From positions 4,650,001-4,714,000 of the forward strand of contig NZ_CP042431.1 in assembly GCF_007970185.1 (NCBI RefSeq): a stretch of DNA of 64,000 nt. The letters run 5' to 3'. Shown here piece by piece: positions 16,872 through 25,940 of this stretch (positions are counted from its first letter, which is position 1; every line of letters starts with the position of its first letter). A model generated the notes under the pieces. The model saw only the letters and a program-made list of their open reading frames with translations. It did not search any database and was not told where the DNA came from. The position numbers were made by a program, and so were the translations under genes. The DNA is from Pseudobacter ginsenosidimutans. Lineage in GTDB: Bacteria > Bacteroidota > Bacteroidia > Chitinophagales > Chitinophagaceae.

Positions 16872-17009
16872 CTGAAAGGTTCGCAGTTTGTAGCTTTTAT
16901 ACTATCTGAAGGAAACGTAGCAAAAAAACTAACTGATCTATCTTTTTCTACGTAGTAGTGTAAAAAAAATTCCTTTCATTCAGTTACACTAAAGTAACCT
17001 TCAACCAGG

Positions 17010-20000
17010 ATGTGGAAAACCGTCAAGACAGCTGCTTTATTACTGATCGTTTGCTTGCTCACCCAATTTCAGGCTTACGCTCAGATCGATTTGTCTTACG
17101 AAAAAGCTCCCATTAAGGAAGTGCTCACTTCCATTGAAAAGCAATCCCATTACAAATTCATTTATCAGAATACAACTTTTGATGGTAAAGACCGCATAAC
17201 CATCAGGGTAAGGAATGCTACTATTCACCAGGTACTGGACAGTCTTAAGAAACAATTTCCGTTTTCCATTACTTACCTGATTGAGGAAAATATGATTACG
17301 GTAGTTAGGATTACTCCGGTAGCTGAGCCCAAACCCAAACCTCCTCCACCTCCTCAAATAGTTTACCTACGCGGCGCTGTTATGGACGAACAGGAAGAGC
17401 CGCTCTATGGCGCTACTGTGTATGTAAAGCGTTTACCCCTTTCCGTTGCAACCAATATCGATGGCAAGTTTTCATTGCCGAATGTGAAACCAGGTGATAC
17501 CGTTGTATTCACCAATATTGGTTACGAAATGCAGGAGCTGGTGGCAGATGCAACCATGAAGCTCACTGCAAAACTGGTTGCTAAGGTGAATAGCCTGACT
17601 GATGTGTCCATCACTTCCGGCATACACAGAGAGGAAAGAAGAAGATCCACTGGTGCTTTTGCTGTGGTGGATGGGAAAGCCATCAATCGGGGAACAGCTG
17701 CCAATATTGTTGACAGGCTGGAAGGTGTTACGCCGAGTCTGCTGGTAAACAGAAATATAACCGGAGGTCTCAATCAGTCAGAATTAAGCATCAGGGGGAG
17801 ATCGACTATTAGTGCAGAGCCCAGGCCTTTGATTGTTCTGGATAATTTCCCTTATAATGGCGCATTGAGCAGTATTAACCCAAATGATATTGAAAAGATA
17901 ACGGTTCTGAGAGATGCTGCAGCCGCTGCAATATGGGGAGCTTATTCTGGAAATGGTGTGCTGGTGATCACAACCAAGAAAGGAAAATATAATCAGGCGC
18001 CGAGAGTTTCATTCTCAAGTACATTGATTTCCGGAGATAAGCCTGATCCTTATTACCTCCCGGCTCTGAGCTCAAGATCAGCTATTGAGATCGAGCAGTT
18101 CTTTTATGATAAGAATTTTTACTCACTTTTTGAATCCAATGGTACCCGACCGGTCTTGTCACCGGTGATTGAATTGTTGATCGCCAAAAGAGAGGGGAAG
18201 ATCAGTAGTGATGCAGCCGATGCAGAGCTGGAAAGACTCAAAAATGCAGACTACAGAAAGGATGTTGATGATCTGTTGATGCAAAGAGCTTTTTATCAGC
18301 AGTATGCCGTTAATGTCAGAGGAGGGGGCGTAAACAACCACTATTATCTTTCTGCAGGGTACGATGATCAGAAACAGAATTTTATCAATACCGGATATAA
18401 GCGCATAACCGTTAACGCGAGCAATACAATCTTATTTCTTAAAAAACGATTGGAAGTAAATACAAATATTTTATTCAGTTCAAGCAGGACTAAGAAAGAT
18501 GTAAGTGGCGTGTTTGGTGTTTCCTATCCGTACGCCAGTTTACTGGATAGCAACGGTAATCCTGCAGTTATGCCGGCAGAAATCAGGCAGACTTATAAAG
18601 ACACTGCCGGAAGAGGTCGTTTGCTGGATTGGAATTATCGTCCACTGGAGGAAGCCAGATTGAATGATAGTAAATTAGACTTGAACTCTTATAGGATGGA
18701 TATTGCTCTCCGGTATAAGATCATAGCAGGCTTATATGGCAGTATAATGTATCAGTATAACAAAGATGTTGGGGAGGATAATGATCTCAGAAGCCAGGAA
18801 TCTTATTTCACCCGGAACCTGATCAATAAGTACACGCAGGTGAGCTCCGCGGGGGAGGTAGTTCGTCCGATACCGCTTGGAGGAATATTTGACTCAAGAA
18901 GATCTACTTCTACCAGCCATAATTTGCGCTTAAAGACTGAATTCAGCAAGGCATGGAACGATCATGAACTTTCTGTGGTTGCAGGTGCGGATATCAGAAG
19001 TGTGGATATGAAGTTTAATTATTCCAGGTTGTATGGGTACAACAAAGAAAGCCAAAGCAGTATGCCTGTTGATTACGAAGGCTTTTATCCTATGTATCAT
19101 ACTTCTTCGCAAACAAATAGAATTCCACCTGCAGCTACAATTCCCACTGGCTATGAAAAGTCTAATTTCATGTCCATGTATGGCAACTTCCTGTACACTT
19201 ACAAAAGGAATTATAATTTTTCCTTCAGTCTGAGAAAGGATGAGTCCAATTTATTTGGTGTGGAAACCAACCAGAAAGGCGTACCACTTTGGGCGGCAGG
19301 GGCAAGCTGGAATGCAAGTAATGAAAGCTTTTATAATATTGACTGGTTGCCAGAACTCAAACTACGGGTATCAAGTGGATATACTGGAAATATCGATAGG
19401 AGAACATCGGCGTTTACAGCAGCAGCAAAAGACGGAACCAATTTATATGGATCTCCTACTGCATCAATATTGAATCCTCCAAATCCATCCTTACGCTGGG
19501 AAAAGATATACATGTTCAATATCGGTGTAGATTTCACATTCAAAGGAAGCAGAATATACGGCAGCCTGGATTTTTACAGGAGAAAAGCAAAGGATCTGAT
19601 TGGCGTTACTCCTGTTGATCCAACTTCAGGCGTTGAATCATTCAAATGGAATTCAAGCTCGATGAAGGGGAAAGGTGTAGATGTGCAGTTGAATTTCAAA
19701 GTGCTGAACGGGAAATTGGGTTGGACAAGTAGTATTATTGCAAGTTATAACCTGGATAAAGTTGACAAGTATTTGGATAAGGGAAATATGATTAGTACGT
19801 ATCTGGGAGGACAAACAATTGCCCCGCTGCAGGGAAATCCTTTGTACTCGATTTATGCTGTAAGATGGAAAGGCCTGGATTCCGTTAATGGAGATCCGGT
19901 AGGATACTTAAACGGGCAACTCAGCAAAGATTACCCTCAAATAGTAAATTCTGCAAATTTTGGCGATTTGCTCTTTAAGGGATCTGCAACACCTAAATAC

Positions 20001-20471
20001 TACGGAAGTTTTATTAATACTTTTAGTTATAGAGGATTTGAGCTTAGCTGTATGTTTACATACAAGTTTGGGTATTCTTTTCGCAGGTCCAGTATTGTTT
20101 ATTATCAACTTTTGCTAAATCAAACTTTGGCTCACCCTGATTATGATCTAAGATGGGAAAAAGCAGGAGATGAAAAAAGTACCAATGTTCCTTCGTTCCA
20201 ATACCCAATTAATTTTAACCGGGATCTTTTTTATAACTATTCCGAAGTTTTAGTAGAGAAAGGTGATCATATCAGATTAAAGGATATTCGCTTTTCCTAC
20301 TTGTTTAGTTTAAGCAAAAAGAAGGAACAAAAAAACAATGCAGAAGTATTTTGTCTTATTAACAATATAGGTTTAGTATGGAAAGCAAATAAATATGAAA
20401 TAGATCCTGATTTTCTCTATTCTCAACCAATCCCCCGAATTTATTCGTTGGGTGTCAAAATGGAATTGTAA
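17010..20471 (+). CDS. SusC/RagA TonB-dependent outer-membrane receptor with STN signalling domain
   Basis: 1153 residues. Signal peptide ~1-24 (ending QAYAQ); STN domain ~25-105 (IDLSYEKAPIKEVLTSIEKQSHYKF); a proline-rich linker PKPKPPPPP; a carboxypeptidase-regulatory-like domain ~120-200; a TonB plug from about 205 with IDRLEGVTPSLLV-type and RGRSTISAEPRPLIVLDNFP segments; the VLRDAAAAAIWGAYSGNGVLVITTKKGK signature; then a 22-strand barrel to the C-terminus. The STN domain and the upstream sigma/fecR genes indicate trans-envelope signalling. The partner lipoprotein SusD lies 18 bases downstream. No degradative enzymes flank the pair, so the ligand cannot be inferred. Gene base composition becomes AT-richer towards the 3' end. 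Confidence 0.93.
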   Translation: MWKTVKTAALLLIVCLLTQFQAYAQIDLSYEKAPIKEVLTSIEKQSHYKFIYQNTTFDGKDRITIRVRNATIHQVLDSLKKQFPFSITYLIEENMITVVRITPVAEPKPKPPPPPQIVYLRGAVMDEQEEPLYGATVYVKRLPLSVATNIDGKFSLPNVKPGDTVVFTNIGYEMQELVADATMKLTAKLVAKVNSLTDVSITSGIHREERRRSTGAFAVVDGKAINRGTAANIVDRLEGVTPSLLVNRNITGGLNQSELSIRGRSTISAEPRPLIVLDNFPYNGALSSINPNDIEKITVLRDAAAAAIWGAYSGNGVLVITTKKGKYNQAPRVSFSSTLISGDKPDPYYLPALSSRSAIEIEQFFYDKNFYSLFESNGTRPVLSPVIELLIAKREGKISSDAADAELERLKNADYRKDVDDLLMQRAFYQQYAVNVRGGGVNNHYYLSAGYDDQKQNFINTGYKRITVNASNTILFLKKRLEVNTNILFSSSRTKKDVSGVFGVSYPYASLLDSNGNPAVMPAEIRQTYKDTAGRGRLLDWNYRPLEEARLNDSKLDLNSYRMDIALRYKIIAGLYGSIMYQYNKDVGEDNDLRSQESYFTRNLINKYTQVSSAGEVVRPIPLGGIFDSRRSTSTSHNLRLKTEFSKAWNDHELSVVAGADIRSVDMKFNYSRLYGYNKESQSSMPVDYEGFYPMYHTSSQTNRIPPAATIPTGYEKSNFMSMYGNFLYTYKRNYNFSFSLRKDESNLFGVETNQKGVPLWAAGASWNASNESFYNIDWLPELKLRVSSGYTGNIDRRTSAFTAAAKDGTNLYGSPTASILNPPNPSLRWEKIYMFNIGVDFTFKGSRIYGSLDFYRRKAKDLIGVTPVDPTSGVESFKWNSSSMKGKGVDVQLNFKVLNGKLGWTSSIIASYNLDKVDKYLDKGNMISTYLGGQTIAPLQGNPLYSIYAVRWKGLDSVNGDPVGYLNGQLSKDYPQIVNSANFGDLLFKGSATPKYYGSFINTFSYRGFELSCMFTYKFGYSFRRSSIVYYQLLLNQTLAHPDYDLRWEKAGDEKSTNVPSFQYPINFNRDLFYNYSEVLVEKGDHIRLKDIRFSYLFSLSKKKEQKNNAEVFCLINNIGLVWKANKYEIDPDFLYSQPIPRIYSLGVKMEL

Positions 20472-20489
20472 TGAATATAATGTGCAGAT

Positions 20490-21872
20490 ATGAATATTAG
20501 CAATCTTCACCGGTTCCTATTTTTTTGTATGCTGATCATTATTGCGGCATGCCATAAGAAAAAAGAATTTCTGGATGAGAATCCTTATTCAGATCTGTTC
20601 ACGCCTAAAACTGTTTCTGAATTACAGGCTTTATTGGATAATGATATTTACATGAATGAAGTTCCTGAGATAGGAACATTGTCAGGAGACGAATATTATC
20701 TGGTTGATGATTTCTGGGATAGGCTTACCCCAAAGGAACGGAATAGTTATATCTGGGCGGAGGACATTTATGAAGGCCAGGGCAAAATACCCGATTGGAA
20801 TTTACCATATAAACAGGTGCTGTATGCGAATATCGTTCTCGAACAAATTGCAAAAGGAGTGAAAGGTGCTGCCAGCCAGCAAGACATTGATAAGCTGAAA
20901 GGGAATGCTCTATTTATTAGAGGTTTTGCATTTTACAATATTGCCTTGCAATTTGCTGATTGTTTTGATGATAGTAATGGATCTGAATTAGGAATTCCTA
21001 TCCGTTTGTCTCCGGAAATCAATCAGGATTCAAAACGGGCCACGTTGAAAGAATCTTATGATCAGATAATCAGTGACCTGATTTCTGCCAGTAAATTATT
21101 GCGGGATTCTATATCGTTTCAATACAGGAACAGACCTGGTAAGGCTGCTGCTTTTGCCGCACTTGCTAGAGTATATCTAAGTACGCGATCCTATGAAAAG
21201 GCCAATGAAGCTGCAGATAGCAGCTTGAAGTATTATGATAAGTTGATCGACTTCAACAACGTTGACAGGTTCGCATCTTTATCATTTAAGCCGCTGAATG
21301 ACGAAACTCTTTATCAAGCGAGGTTGTTGTCCAGCTCTTTGGTGGTAGTAGGCATAAGTGCGCCTGGATGTATAATTGACTCAACCCTTTACCGTTCTTA
21401 CGATGCCCAAGATCTTCGCAAACCAATTTATTTCCGGATTAATGGAGATGGACGGCCCAATATCAAAGGCGGTTTTAGCGGCACTCTTTTCACATTTGCT
21501 GGCCTTGCAGTAGACGAAATTTATTTGATCAAAGCTGAATGTTTGGTACGGACGAGTGAGATTCAGCAAGGAATGAATTTCCTGAATACCCTTTTGCGCA
21601 AGAGATATTTGACCGGGACTTTTATTGATAAGATTGCACTGAATAAAGAAGCAGCCCTGAAAATAATCCTGGAAGAAAGGAAGAAGGAGTTGGTATTTCG
21701 CGGGGTTAGATGGGCTGATCTGAAGAGATTGAATAAAGAGGGAGCGAATATCATATTGAAAAGAAAACTTAAAGGGACTACCTATACACTTGCTCCATCT
21801 GATCCTAAATACATCCTGCCTATTCCGCCTGACGTTATCTCACTCGGCGGTGTTCAACAGAACCAACGCTAA
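20490..21872 (+). CDS. SusD/RagB-family surface lipoprotein
   Basis: 460 residues with a lipobox near residue 21 (MLIIIAACHKKKEFLDENP), typical of SusD proteins that are lipidated and displayed on the cell surface. N-terminal SusD-like and C-terminal RagB domains are present. Landmarks are ANIVLEQIAKGV, KGNALFIRGFAFYNIALQFAD (TPR-like helices), KAAAFAALARVYLSTRSYEKANEAAD, and the C-terminal ERKKELVFRGVRWADLKRLNKEG motif. It should form the lid of the SusC channel encoded directly upstream. Enzyme genes that would identify the glycan are absent. A GC-rich hairpin follows the stop codon. Confidence 0.93.
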   Translation: MNISNLHRFLFFCMLIIIAACHKKKEFLDENPYSDLFTPKTVSELQALLDNDIYMNEVPEIGTLSGDEYYLVDDFWDRLTPKERNSYIWAEDIYEGQGKIPDWNLPYKQVLYANIVLEQIAKGVKGAASQQDIDKLKGNALFIRGFAFYNIALQFADCFDDSNGSELGIPIRLSPEINQDSKRATLKESYDQIISDLISASKLLRDSISFQYRNRPGKAAAFAALARVYLSTRSYEKANEAADSSLKYYDKLIDFNNVDRFASLSFKPLNDETLYQARLLSSSLVVVGISAPGCIIDSTLYRSYDAQDLRKPIYFRINGDGRPNIKGGFSGTLFTFAGLAVDEIYLIKAECLVRTSEIQQGMNFLNTLLRKRYLTGTFIDKIALNKEAALKIILEERKKELVFRGVRWADLKRLNKEGANIILKRKLKGTTYTLAPSDPKYILPIPPDVISLGGVQQNQR

Positions 21873-21877
21873 ATGCA

Positions 21878-21903
21878 AGTCCCCCCGAAGAAGCGGGGGG
21901 ACT
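21878..21903 (+). terminator. GC-rich hairpin after susD-like gene 1
   Basis: AGTCCCCCCG and CGGGGGGACT form a 10-bp stem around AAGAAG just after the susD stop. No T run follows, so it may protect the mRNA end or terminate only weakly. Confidence 0.5.
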
Positions 21904-22038
21904 GTACTAATCAAATACCATTAACCATTAAACCTTATCCTATGAAAACATGAATTTAGGACATTTTGTAATATCCCAAAAATTTTGTGGAGTTGATAGT
22001 ATGGTACATATCAGAAGAGTTGGAAAAAAGCGATCCTG

Positions 22039-22064
22039 AGTACATCTAAGGATGTACTTTTTTC
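22039..22064 (+). terminator. Intrinsic terminator, plus strand
   Basis: AGTACATC and GATGTACT (8-bp stem, loop TAAG) followed by six T residues. It is the likely final terminator for the susC/susD transcript. The 160 bases before it contain no gene I can support, only a 28-codon reading frame without recognisable features. Confidence 0.7.
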
Positions 22065-22084
22065 TTCACATTAATCAATAAAAA

Positions 22085-22106
22085 TGCACCAGGTATTCTG
22101 GTGCAC
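22085..22106 (-). terminator. Intrinsic terminator for small secreted peptide gene 1
   Basis: TGCACCAG and CTGGTGCA arms; read on the minus strand the stem is followed by TTTTTA. It lies 20 bases after the stop codon of the DUF6520-like gene. Confidence 0.7.
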
Positions 22107-22125
22107 AAATGTTTTATTTGATTTC

Positions 22126-22401
22126 TTACCAGGCGCACCAAGGCATGAATTGCCCTTGCTGGCAGGGAATAAATTGGTCACAACCCGCTGGTCTGTAATA
22201 AGTGCAGGTAGTTACAGGGGAATACTCGCAGACATAATCAATACCCAATCTACCAGCTGGATAGAAGTAATATCCCCAAGGGGTATTCATTTTATAATAT
22301 TGCTCTTGCTGTGAGCAATAGGGTTGTGGAATACTGGCTAGTGATCCTGAAATAGAAATGGAGACGGCAGCTATCAGCAAACCCAATTTCATCTTTTTCA
22401 T
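22126..22401 (-). CDS. Small secreted cysteine-rich peptide 1 (DUF6520-like)
   Basis: 91 residues with a signal peptide (~1-22, MKKMKLGLLIAAVSISISGS). Cysteines are at 29, 58, 66, 74, 80 and 89. Cys 29, 58, 66 and 80 correspond to Cys 29, 55, 63 and 77 of the neighbouring paralogue with identical 8- and 14-residue spacings between the last three. Shared features also include an NQQ/SQQ-QY stretch after the first Cys, TCTY, and F-x-PC-x-x-G-x-(Y/F) near the end. The pattern resembles DUF6520, a Bacteroidota family of short exported proteins of unknown function; this assignment is tentative. The gene has its own terminator. It may be oxidised by the nearby MauE-like protein, which is inference. 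Confidence 0.7.
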   Translation of the reverse strand: MKKMKLGLLIAAVSISISGSLASIPQPYCSQQEQYYKMNTPWGYYFYPAGRLGIDYVCEYSPVTTCTYYRPAGCDQFIPCQQGQFMPWCAW

Positions 22402-22502
22402 AGAATTTTAATTGGTTTAATGTCCGGAAAAGATACATTATACTAGCTACTTTTTTTCCGGCTTTATGTGGAATTCTATTGACAAAAAGCTTTCAATAAA
22501 AA

Positions 22503-22526
22503 AGAGCCATTTGATACAAATGGCTC
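22503..22526 (-). terminator. Intrinsic terminator for small secreted peptide gene 2
   Basis: GAGCCATTTG and CAAATGGCTC around ATA; on the minus strand it is followed by TTTTTTA. It lies about 75 bases after the paralogue's stop codon, so each peptide gene has its own terminator and they are separate transcription units. Confidence 0.75.
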
Positions 22527-22600
22527 GCCAGAAGGGCTGGATAAAGAAGTAGAGTGTAATTACTTAATTAAGTTGCCCAGCCTTTTTCAAGTTATATATT

Positions 22601-22858
22601 TTAGTTCGGTGTGTAAAAACCTACTCTGCATGGCTCAAATTGCTGTGTGAACGGGTTCAGAATGTATGTACAAGTTGCAGGGGCTCCACCAGCGCAATAG
22701 TAGTTGATTCCCCAGGTACCGGTCATAACATAGTTGCCTGGCGTGGGTTGATGATACTGTTGCTGATTATAACAATCAAACTTCTTCTTTGCTGCAAAAG
22801 AGCCAGTAACCGCTGTAATGATAGCTACCGTGAGCAATACCATTTTAATTTTTTTCAT
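22601..22858 (-). CDS. Small secreted cysteine-rich peptide 2 (DUF6520-like)
   Basis: 85 residues with a signal peptide (~1-23, ending SFAAKKK) and a mature part of about 60 residues with four cysteines (29, 55, 63, 77) placed as in the neighbouring paralogue. Mature landmarks are FDCYNQQQYHQP, TWGINYYCAGGAPATCTY and FEPCRVGFYTPN. It has no transmembrane segment after the signal. It is close to the paralogue at 22126-22401 and about 360 bases from the MauE-like gene, all on the minus strand. The function is unknown. The even cysteine count suggests two disulfides in the mature peptide. Confidence 0.7.
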   Translation of the reverse strand: MKKIKMVLLTVAIITAVTGSFAAKKKFDCYNQQQYHQPTPGNYVMTGTWGINYYCAGGAPATCTYILNPFTQQFEPCRVGFYTPN

Positions 22859-23220
22859 AAAATTGTTTTTGAGTTTAAAAATTATTGGACCTGTTGTACG
22901 GTGCTAAACTGGATGGAACAGGTTTAACCTCTCCAGTCCGGAAGTACTTGTCTCTGTGCAAAAAGCCTTTTACTTCCTGCATGGAATTATTTTTAGCAAT
23001 TCGATCAACTCCGCATTTGCCGGACATAGCTATGCGAAGAAGTGATTGCACCAGTAAATTTTGTTAGGTAATGCTGTGGAGGGATGATTAGCCTTAATCC
23101 GTTGAAAAAATCAGATGCCATGGGGTGTTCGTGAAATGGTGGTTATAGAAAGCCTCCGTGAAAATGATCAGGAGGAAATGAATAGCGATGGTGTGGGCTG
23201 GCTGAATAATTTGGAAATGA
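22859..23220. other. Gene-free stretch between the peptide gene and the MauE-like gene
   Basis: About 360 bases with only short, featureless reading frames on both strands and no convincing terminator. It should hold the promoter of the second peptide gene (minus strand, AT-rich part near 22860-22890) and the end of the MauE-like transcript. I see no RNA gene or repeat. Confidence 0.5.
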
Positions 23221-23667
23221 TCAGTAAGCCACAACTTGTGCACGCTCGTTATCATCGAACGACTTCTTCCTTAGCACCAGCGCAACAGCATTCAAAATCA
23301 TGAAGAAGATATTGAACATCAGGTGCTGCGGCCAGGTGAATGAGCTGATGACTCCTCCACAGGTGCATGGCACCCTTGCCAGTGCATTCATAATGATCAG
23401 GATGATATAAACAGTGAAAATTGTCAGTAAACCGAGTGAAGACCACAATGCCAGCTTTCTCGTCTTTTCAAAAAGCAATCCCGCTGCAATCACCAGCTGT
23501 GCTCCGGGAATGAGGTAGACCAGGATCGGTTTGCTCCATTGAAAGATCGGCTGGTTGTATATATTCCCGTGGAAAAATTTATAAGCTAATAACTGTGTAA
23601 GACCAGTGTAGAGATATAACAATATCAATAATGCGATGATGCCTTCCAGTGCTAACTTCTTTTTCAT
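23221..23667 (-). CDS. MauE/DoxX-like membrane protein with CxC motif
   Basis: 148 residues with four predicted membrane helices (about 8-28, 47-65, 73-95 and 113-131), the topology of the MauE/DoxX family. A conserved PCTCGG turn (C101, C103) sits on the extracytoplasmic side just before the last helix and could exchange thiols. MauE is needed for disulfide-dependent maturation of methylamine dehydrogenase. Bacteroidota relatives are often found beside small exported cysteine peptides. Here two such peptide genes lie just downstream on the same strand, which supports a redox or export role for this protein in their maturation. That link is inference from context. Confidence 0.75.
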   Translation of the reverse strand: MKKKLALEGIIALLILLYLYTGLTQLLAYKFFHGNIYNQPIFQWSKPILVYLIPGAQLVIAAGLLFEKTRKLALWSSLGLLTIFTVYIILIIMNALARVPCTCGGVISSFTWPQHLMFNIFFMILNAVALVLRKKSFDDNERAQVVAY

Positions 23668-24276
23668 ATCGGAGAATATCTTTTATCTGTTTAGGTGATT
23701 GATCCGCTATCGCTGCACTTTTTCATAATTCCAATACATTGAATGTATGCAGAACTTATTGGCATATGGAAAATGCCCAGATTAGATATTCCCAATTTTG
23801 TACTGCGTGGTAATACGCCTAAGAGACTGAAAATCTCGTAGATAGGAAAAGGGGAGAATAGGTGCTGAGCCTTTTTGTAACCAAAATAAGTGTCCCGACT
23901 AGGGGTTTACACTTAGCATTGAAAAATTACTCCAATTTATTTCTTTAACTATCCAAATTGTAAAAATTATCCAAAAAATTGATTGGAATCAAGGAAATGG
24001 CGGGGGTAAATGGTATTTTTTTCCTGAAAGGCTTGTAAAAAGAAGGAAAGAATGGGCCTAATGCGAAAATTTTAGCCCATTTTCATGACCGCAGCATCTT
24101 GATAAGGTTATTTGGTATATGAAAAAAATATAATGTGCTGTCAGGTATTTTACCCCGAAAAAGAAATCCGGTCTGTCAGCATCTCGCACCTTCCTACCAA
24201 ATACCGAGCCGCTTTCCGCGGTTTTCTTCCCGGATTTTCGTAAATTATTGCAGCACCTTATCCTCAATCAAACTTT
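23668..24276. other. 609-base region without a supported gene
   Basis: AT-rich, with no reading frame that looks coding on either strand. Visible structure: an inverted repeat TAAGTGT/ACACTTA with an inner CCC/GGG at 23887-23914, and a stem AATGGGC/GCCCATT at 24051-24081 followed by TTTTC. A tRNA-like anticodon arm at 23822-23838 lacks the rest of a tRNA. The divergent promoters of the MauE-like and ankyrin genes must lie here. It may be decayed DNA. Confidence 0.5.
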
Positions 24277-25908
24277 ATGAATCAGCAACAGGATCCCCGG
24301 ATTTCGGTTATGCGTCAGCCGGAAGACCTTCTTTCCGATGAATGGCAACCCTGGTGGCAGGGCAAAGGGACCAGCGTTTGGAAAATGCTCACCTCAGCCA
24401 TCACAGGAGATCTTCATAACATAAAACAATTACTGGAACAAGAACCCGGATTACTGCACTGCTCTTATCGTTATTACTTTCCTCTCTATTTTGCTATCCG
24501 GGAAAACCATCCGCAATTAGTGGAGTTCCTGCTGAAAAATACACCCAGACCAGGTTCTAACCCCGGACGTTTGCCAGAGATCGCACGTGAGAGAGGTAAT
24601 CATGCCATGGCAGATTTCGTTGAAAAACTTTTACGTGAACTGTATGATATCCGCCCGGAAGGTGAAACCCTGGCCTCAACTATCAAACAGGGCAACCTGC
24701 CTGCGCTGCAAAAAATGATCAAACAACAACCTTCATTGATCAGGGCCGCAGATTCATTCGGTAACAAAGCCATCCACTGGGCTGTGCTTACCCGTCAGTT
24801 ACCCATTATCCGCTTCTTACTTGAACATGGAGCGGATATCAATGCGCAAAGACCCGATGGCGCACGCCCACTCGATCTCACCAATGGCGACTACTACTAC
24901 CGGAGCTGGTACCGCGATCTTCCCCCGCAATCACTCCAGCGCCATGAAGTAGTTGCGGGCTATCTCATCGCATACGGAGCTTCGTACGATCTCAGTGTGG
25001 CGGCTAAATTTGGCGATACGGGCCGTGTAAGGGAACTGCTCGATGCAGACCCGTCACTCGTCAAAAAACTGCCTGATTATGTTTCTTACTATTCCGGTTA
25101 TGCGCTGCGGAATGCAGCAGGAGCAGGCCATCTGGCCACCGTTCAACTACTCCTGGAAAGAGGAGCGGACCCTAATTTTCCGGAACTGGACATCGCTCCG
25201 CGGGGTGGCGCTCTGCACGCTGCAATAGGGGGCCATCACCGTCTGATCGCCCAATTGCTCCTGGAACATGGCGCTGATCCAAATGCTGCTGTTGAGTCTT
25301 CCGGCAATTGTATGTCGCGCGCCAAAGCTTTCAATGCACCTCCTGAGCTGATCAACCTCCTGGCGCTGTACGGCGGCGCACAAACGGTGGAACTATTATG
25401 CTATTATAACAACCTGGAAGAGTTATCGCAGGTATTCCAGTCAAACCCTCTACTGCATGTGCCGCCGGAAGCGCTCGATGCAGCAATCGGAGAGGGACAT
25501 CAACTCGTTGTTGAATTATTGCTTCGCTATCAACCAGATCTTTTGAAAAAACATTCGCTGGGAAGTATCTCCAATATAAATTTCGCCAGATGGCTGATGA
25601 AGAATGGACTGAATCCGAACAATGCCGACTGGCTGGGCATTACACCGCTTCACCGCGCTGCATCCGAAGGTAATATTGAATTGGCTGCACTTTGCCTTGA
25701 ATACGGCGCAAACATCGATGCCATTGAATCTGATTATTTCTCCACGCCGTTGGGCTGGGCCGCCCGCAAGGGACAGCGCAGCATGGCGGCTTTCCTGCTG
25801 CAGGAAGGCGCTGATGCATTGGCGCCCAAACATATCCCATGGGCACAACCCGCCGCATGGGCCGAAAGAATGGGCTATGAAGATATTGTGCTGCTCCTGC
25901 TGGATTGA
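24277..25908 (+). CDS. Ankyrin-repeat protein
   Basis: 543 residues, no signal peptide, composed of ankyrin repeats along nearly its whole length. Clear repeat cores are GDLHNIKQLLEQEPGLL, GNKAIHWAVLTRQLPIIRFLLEHGADIN, GHLATVQLLLERGADPNFPE, GHHRLIAQLLLEHGADPNAAV, GITPLHRAASEGNIELAALCLEYGANID and TPLGWAARKGQRSMAAFLLQEGAD. Ankyrin stacks bind other proteins; no catalytic domain is attached, so a function cannot be named. The N-terminal 40 residues (RQPEDLLSDEWQPWWQGKG) are not ankyrin. It is followed after 32 bases by a GH43-type gene on the same strand, possibly in one transcript. Confidence 0.9.
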   Translation: MNQQQDPRISVMRQPEDLLSDEWQPWWQGKGTSVWKMLTSAITGDLHNIKQLLEQEPGLLHCSYRYYFPLYFAIRENHPQLVEFLLKNTPRPGSNPGRLPEIARERGNHAMADFVEKLLRELYDIRPEGETLASTIKQGNLPALQKMIKQQPSLIRAADSFGNKAIHWAVLTRQLPIIRFLLEHGADINAQRPDGARPLDLTNGDYYYRSWYRDLPPQSLQRHEVVAGYLIAYGASYDLSVAAKFGDTGRVRELLDADPSLVKKLPDYVSYYSGYALRNAAGAGHLATVQLLLERGADPNFPELDIAPRGGALHAAIGGHHRLIAQLLLEHGADPNAAVESSGNCMSRAKAFNAPPELINLLALYGGAQTVELLCYYNNLEELSQVFQSNPLLHVPPEALDAAIGEGHQLVVELLLRYQPDLLKKHSLGSISNINFARWLMKNGLNPNNADWLGITPLHRAASEGNIELAALCLEYGANIDAIESDYFSTPLGWAARKGQRSMAAFLLQEGADALAPKHIPWAQPAAWAERMGYEDIVLLLLD

Positions 25909-25940
25909 GCTGCTGGTATCAAAATTGAAGCGGCCTCCAT

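Noticed and set aside
23115-23303. 62-codon plus-strand frame
   Set aside because: It overlaps the end of the MauE-like gene on the other strand and its product has no recognisable motif.
23822-23838. tRNA-Phe-like anticodon arm (AGAGACTGAAAATCTCG)
   Set aside because: No acceptor stem, no D arm of proper spacing and no T-arm (GGTTC) follow, so it is not a tRNA gene; at most a chance or remnant match.
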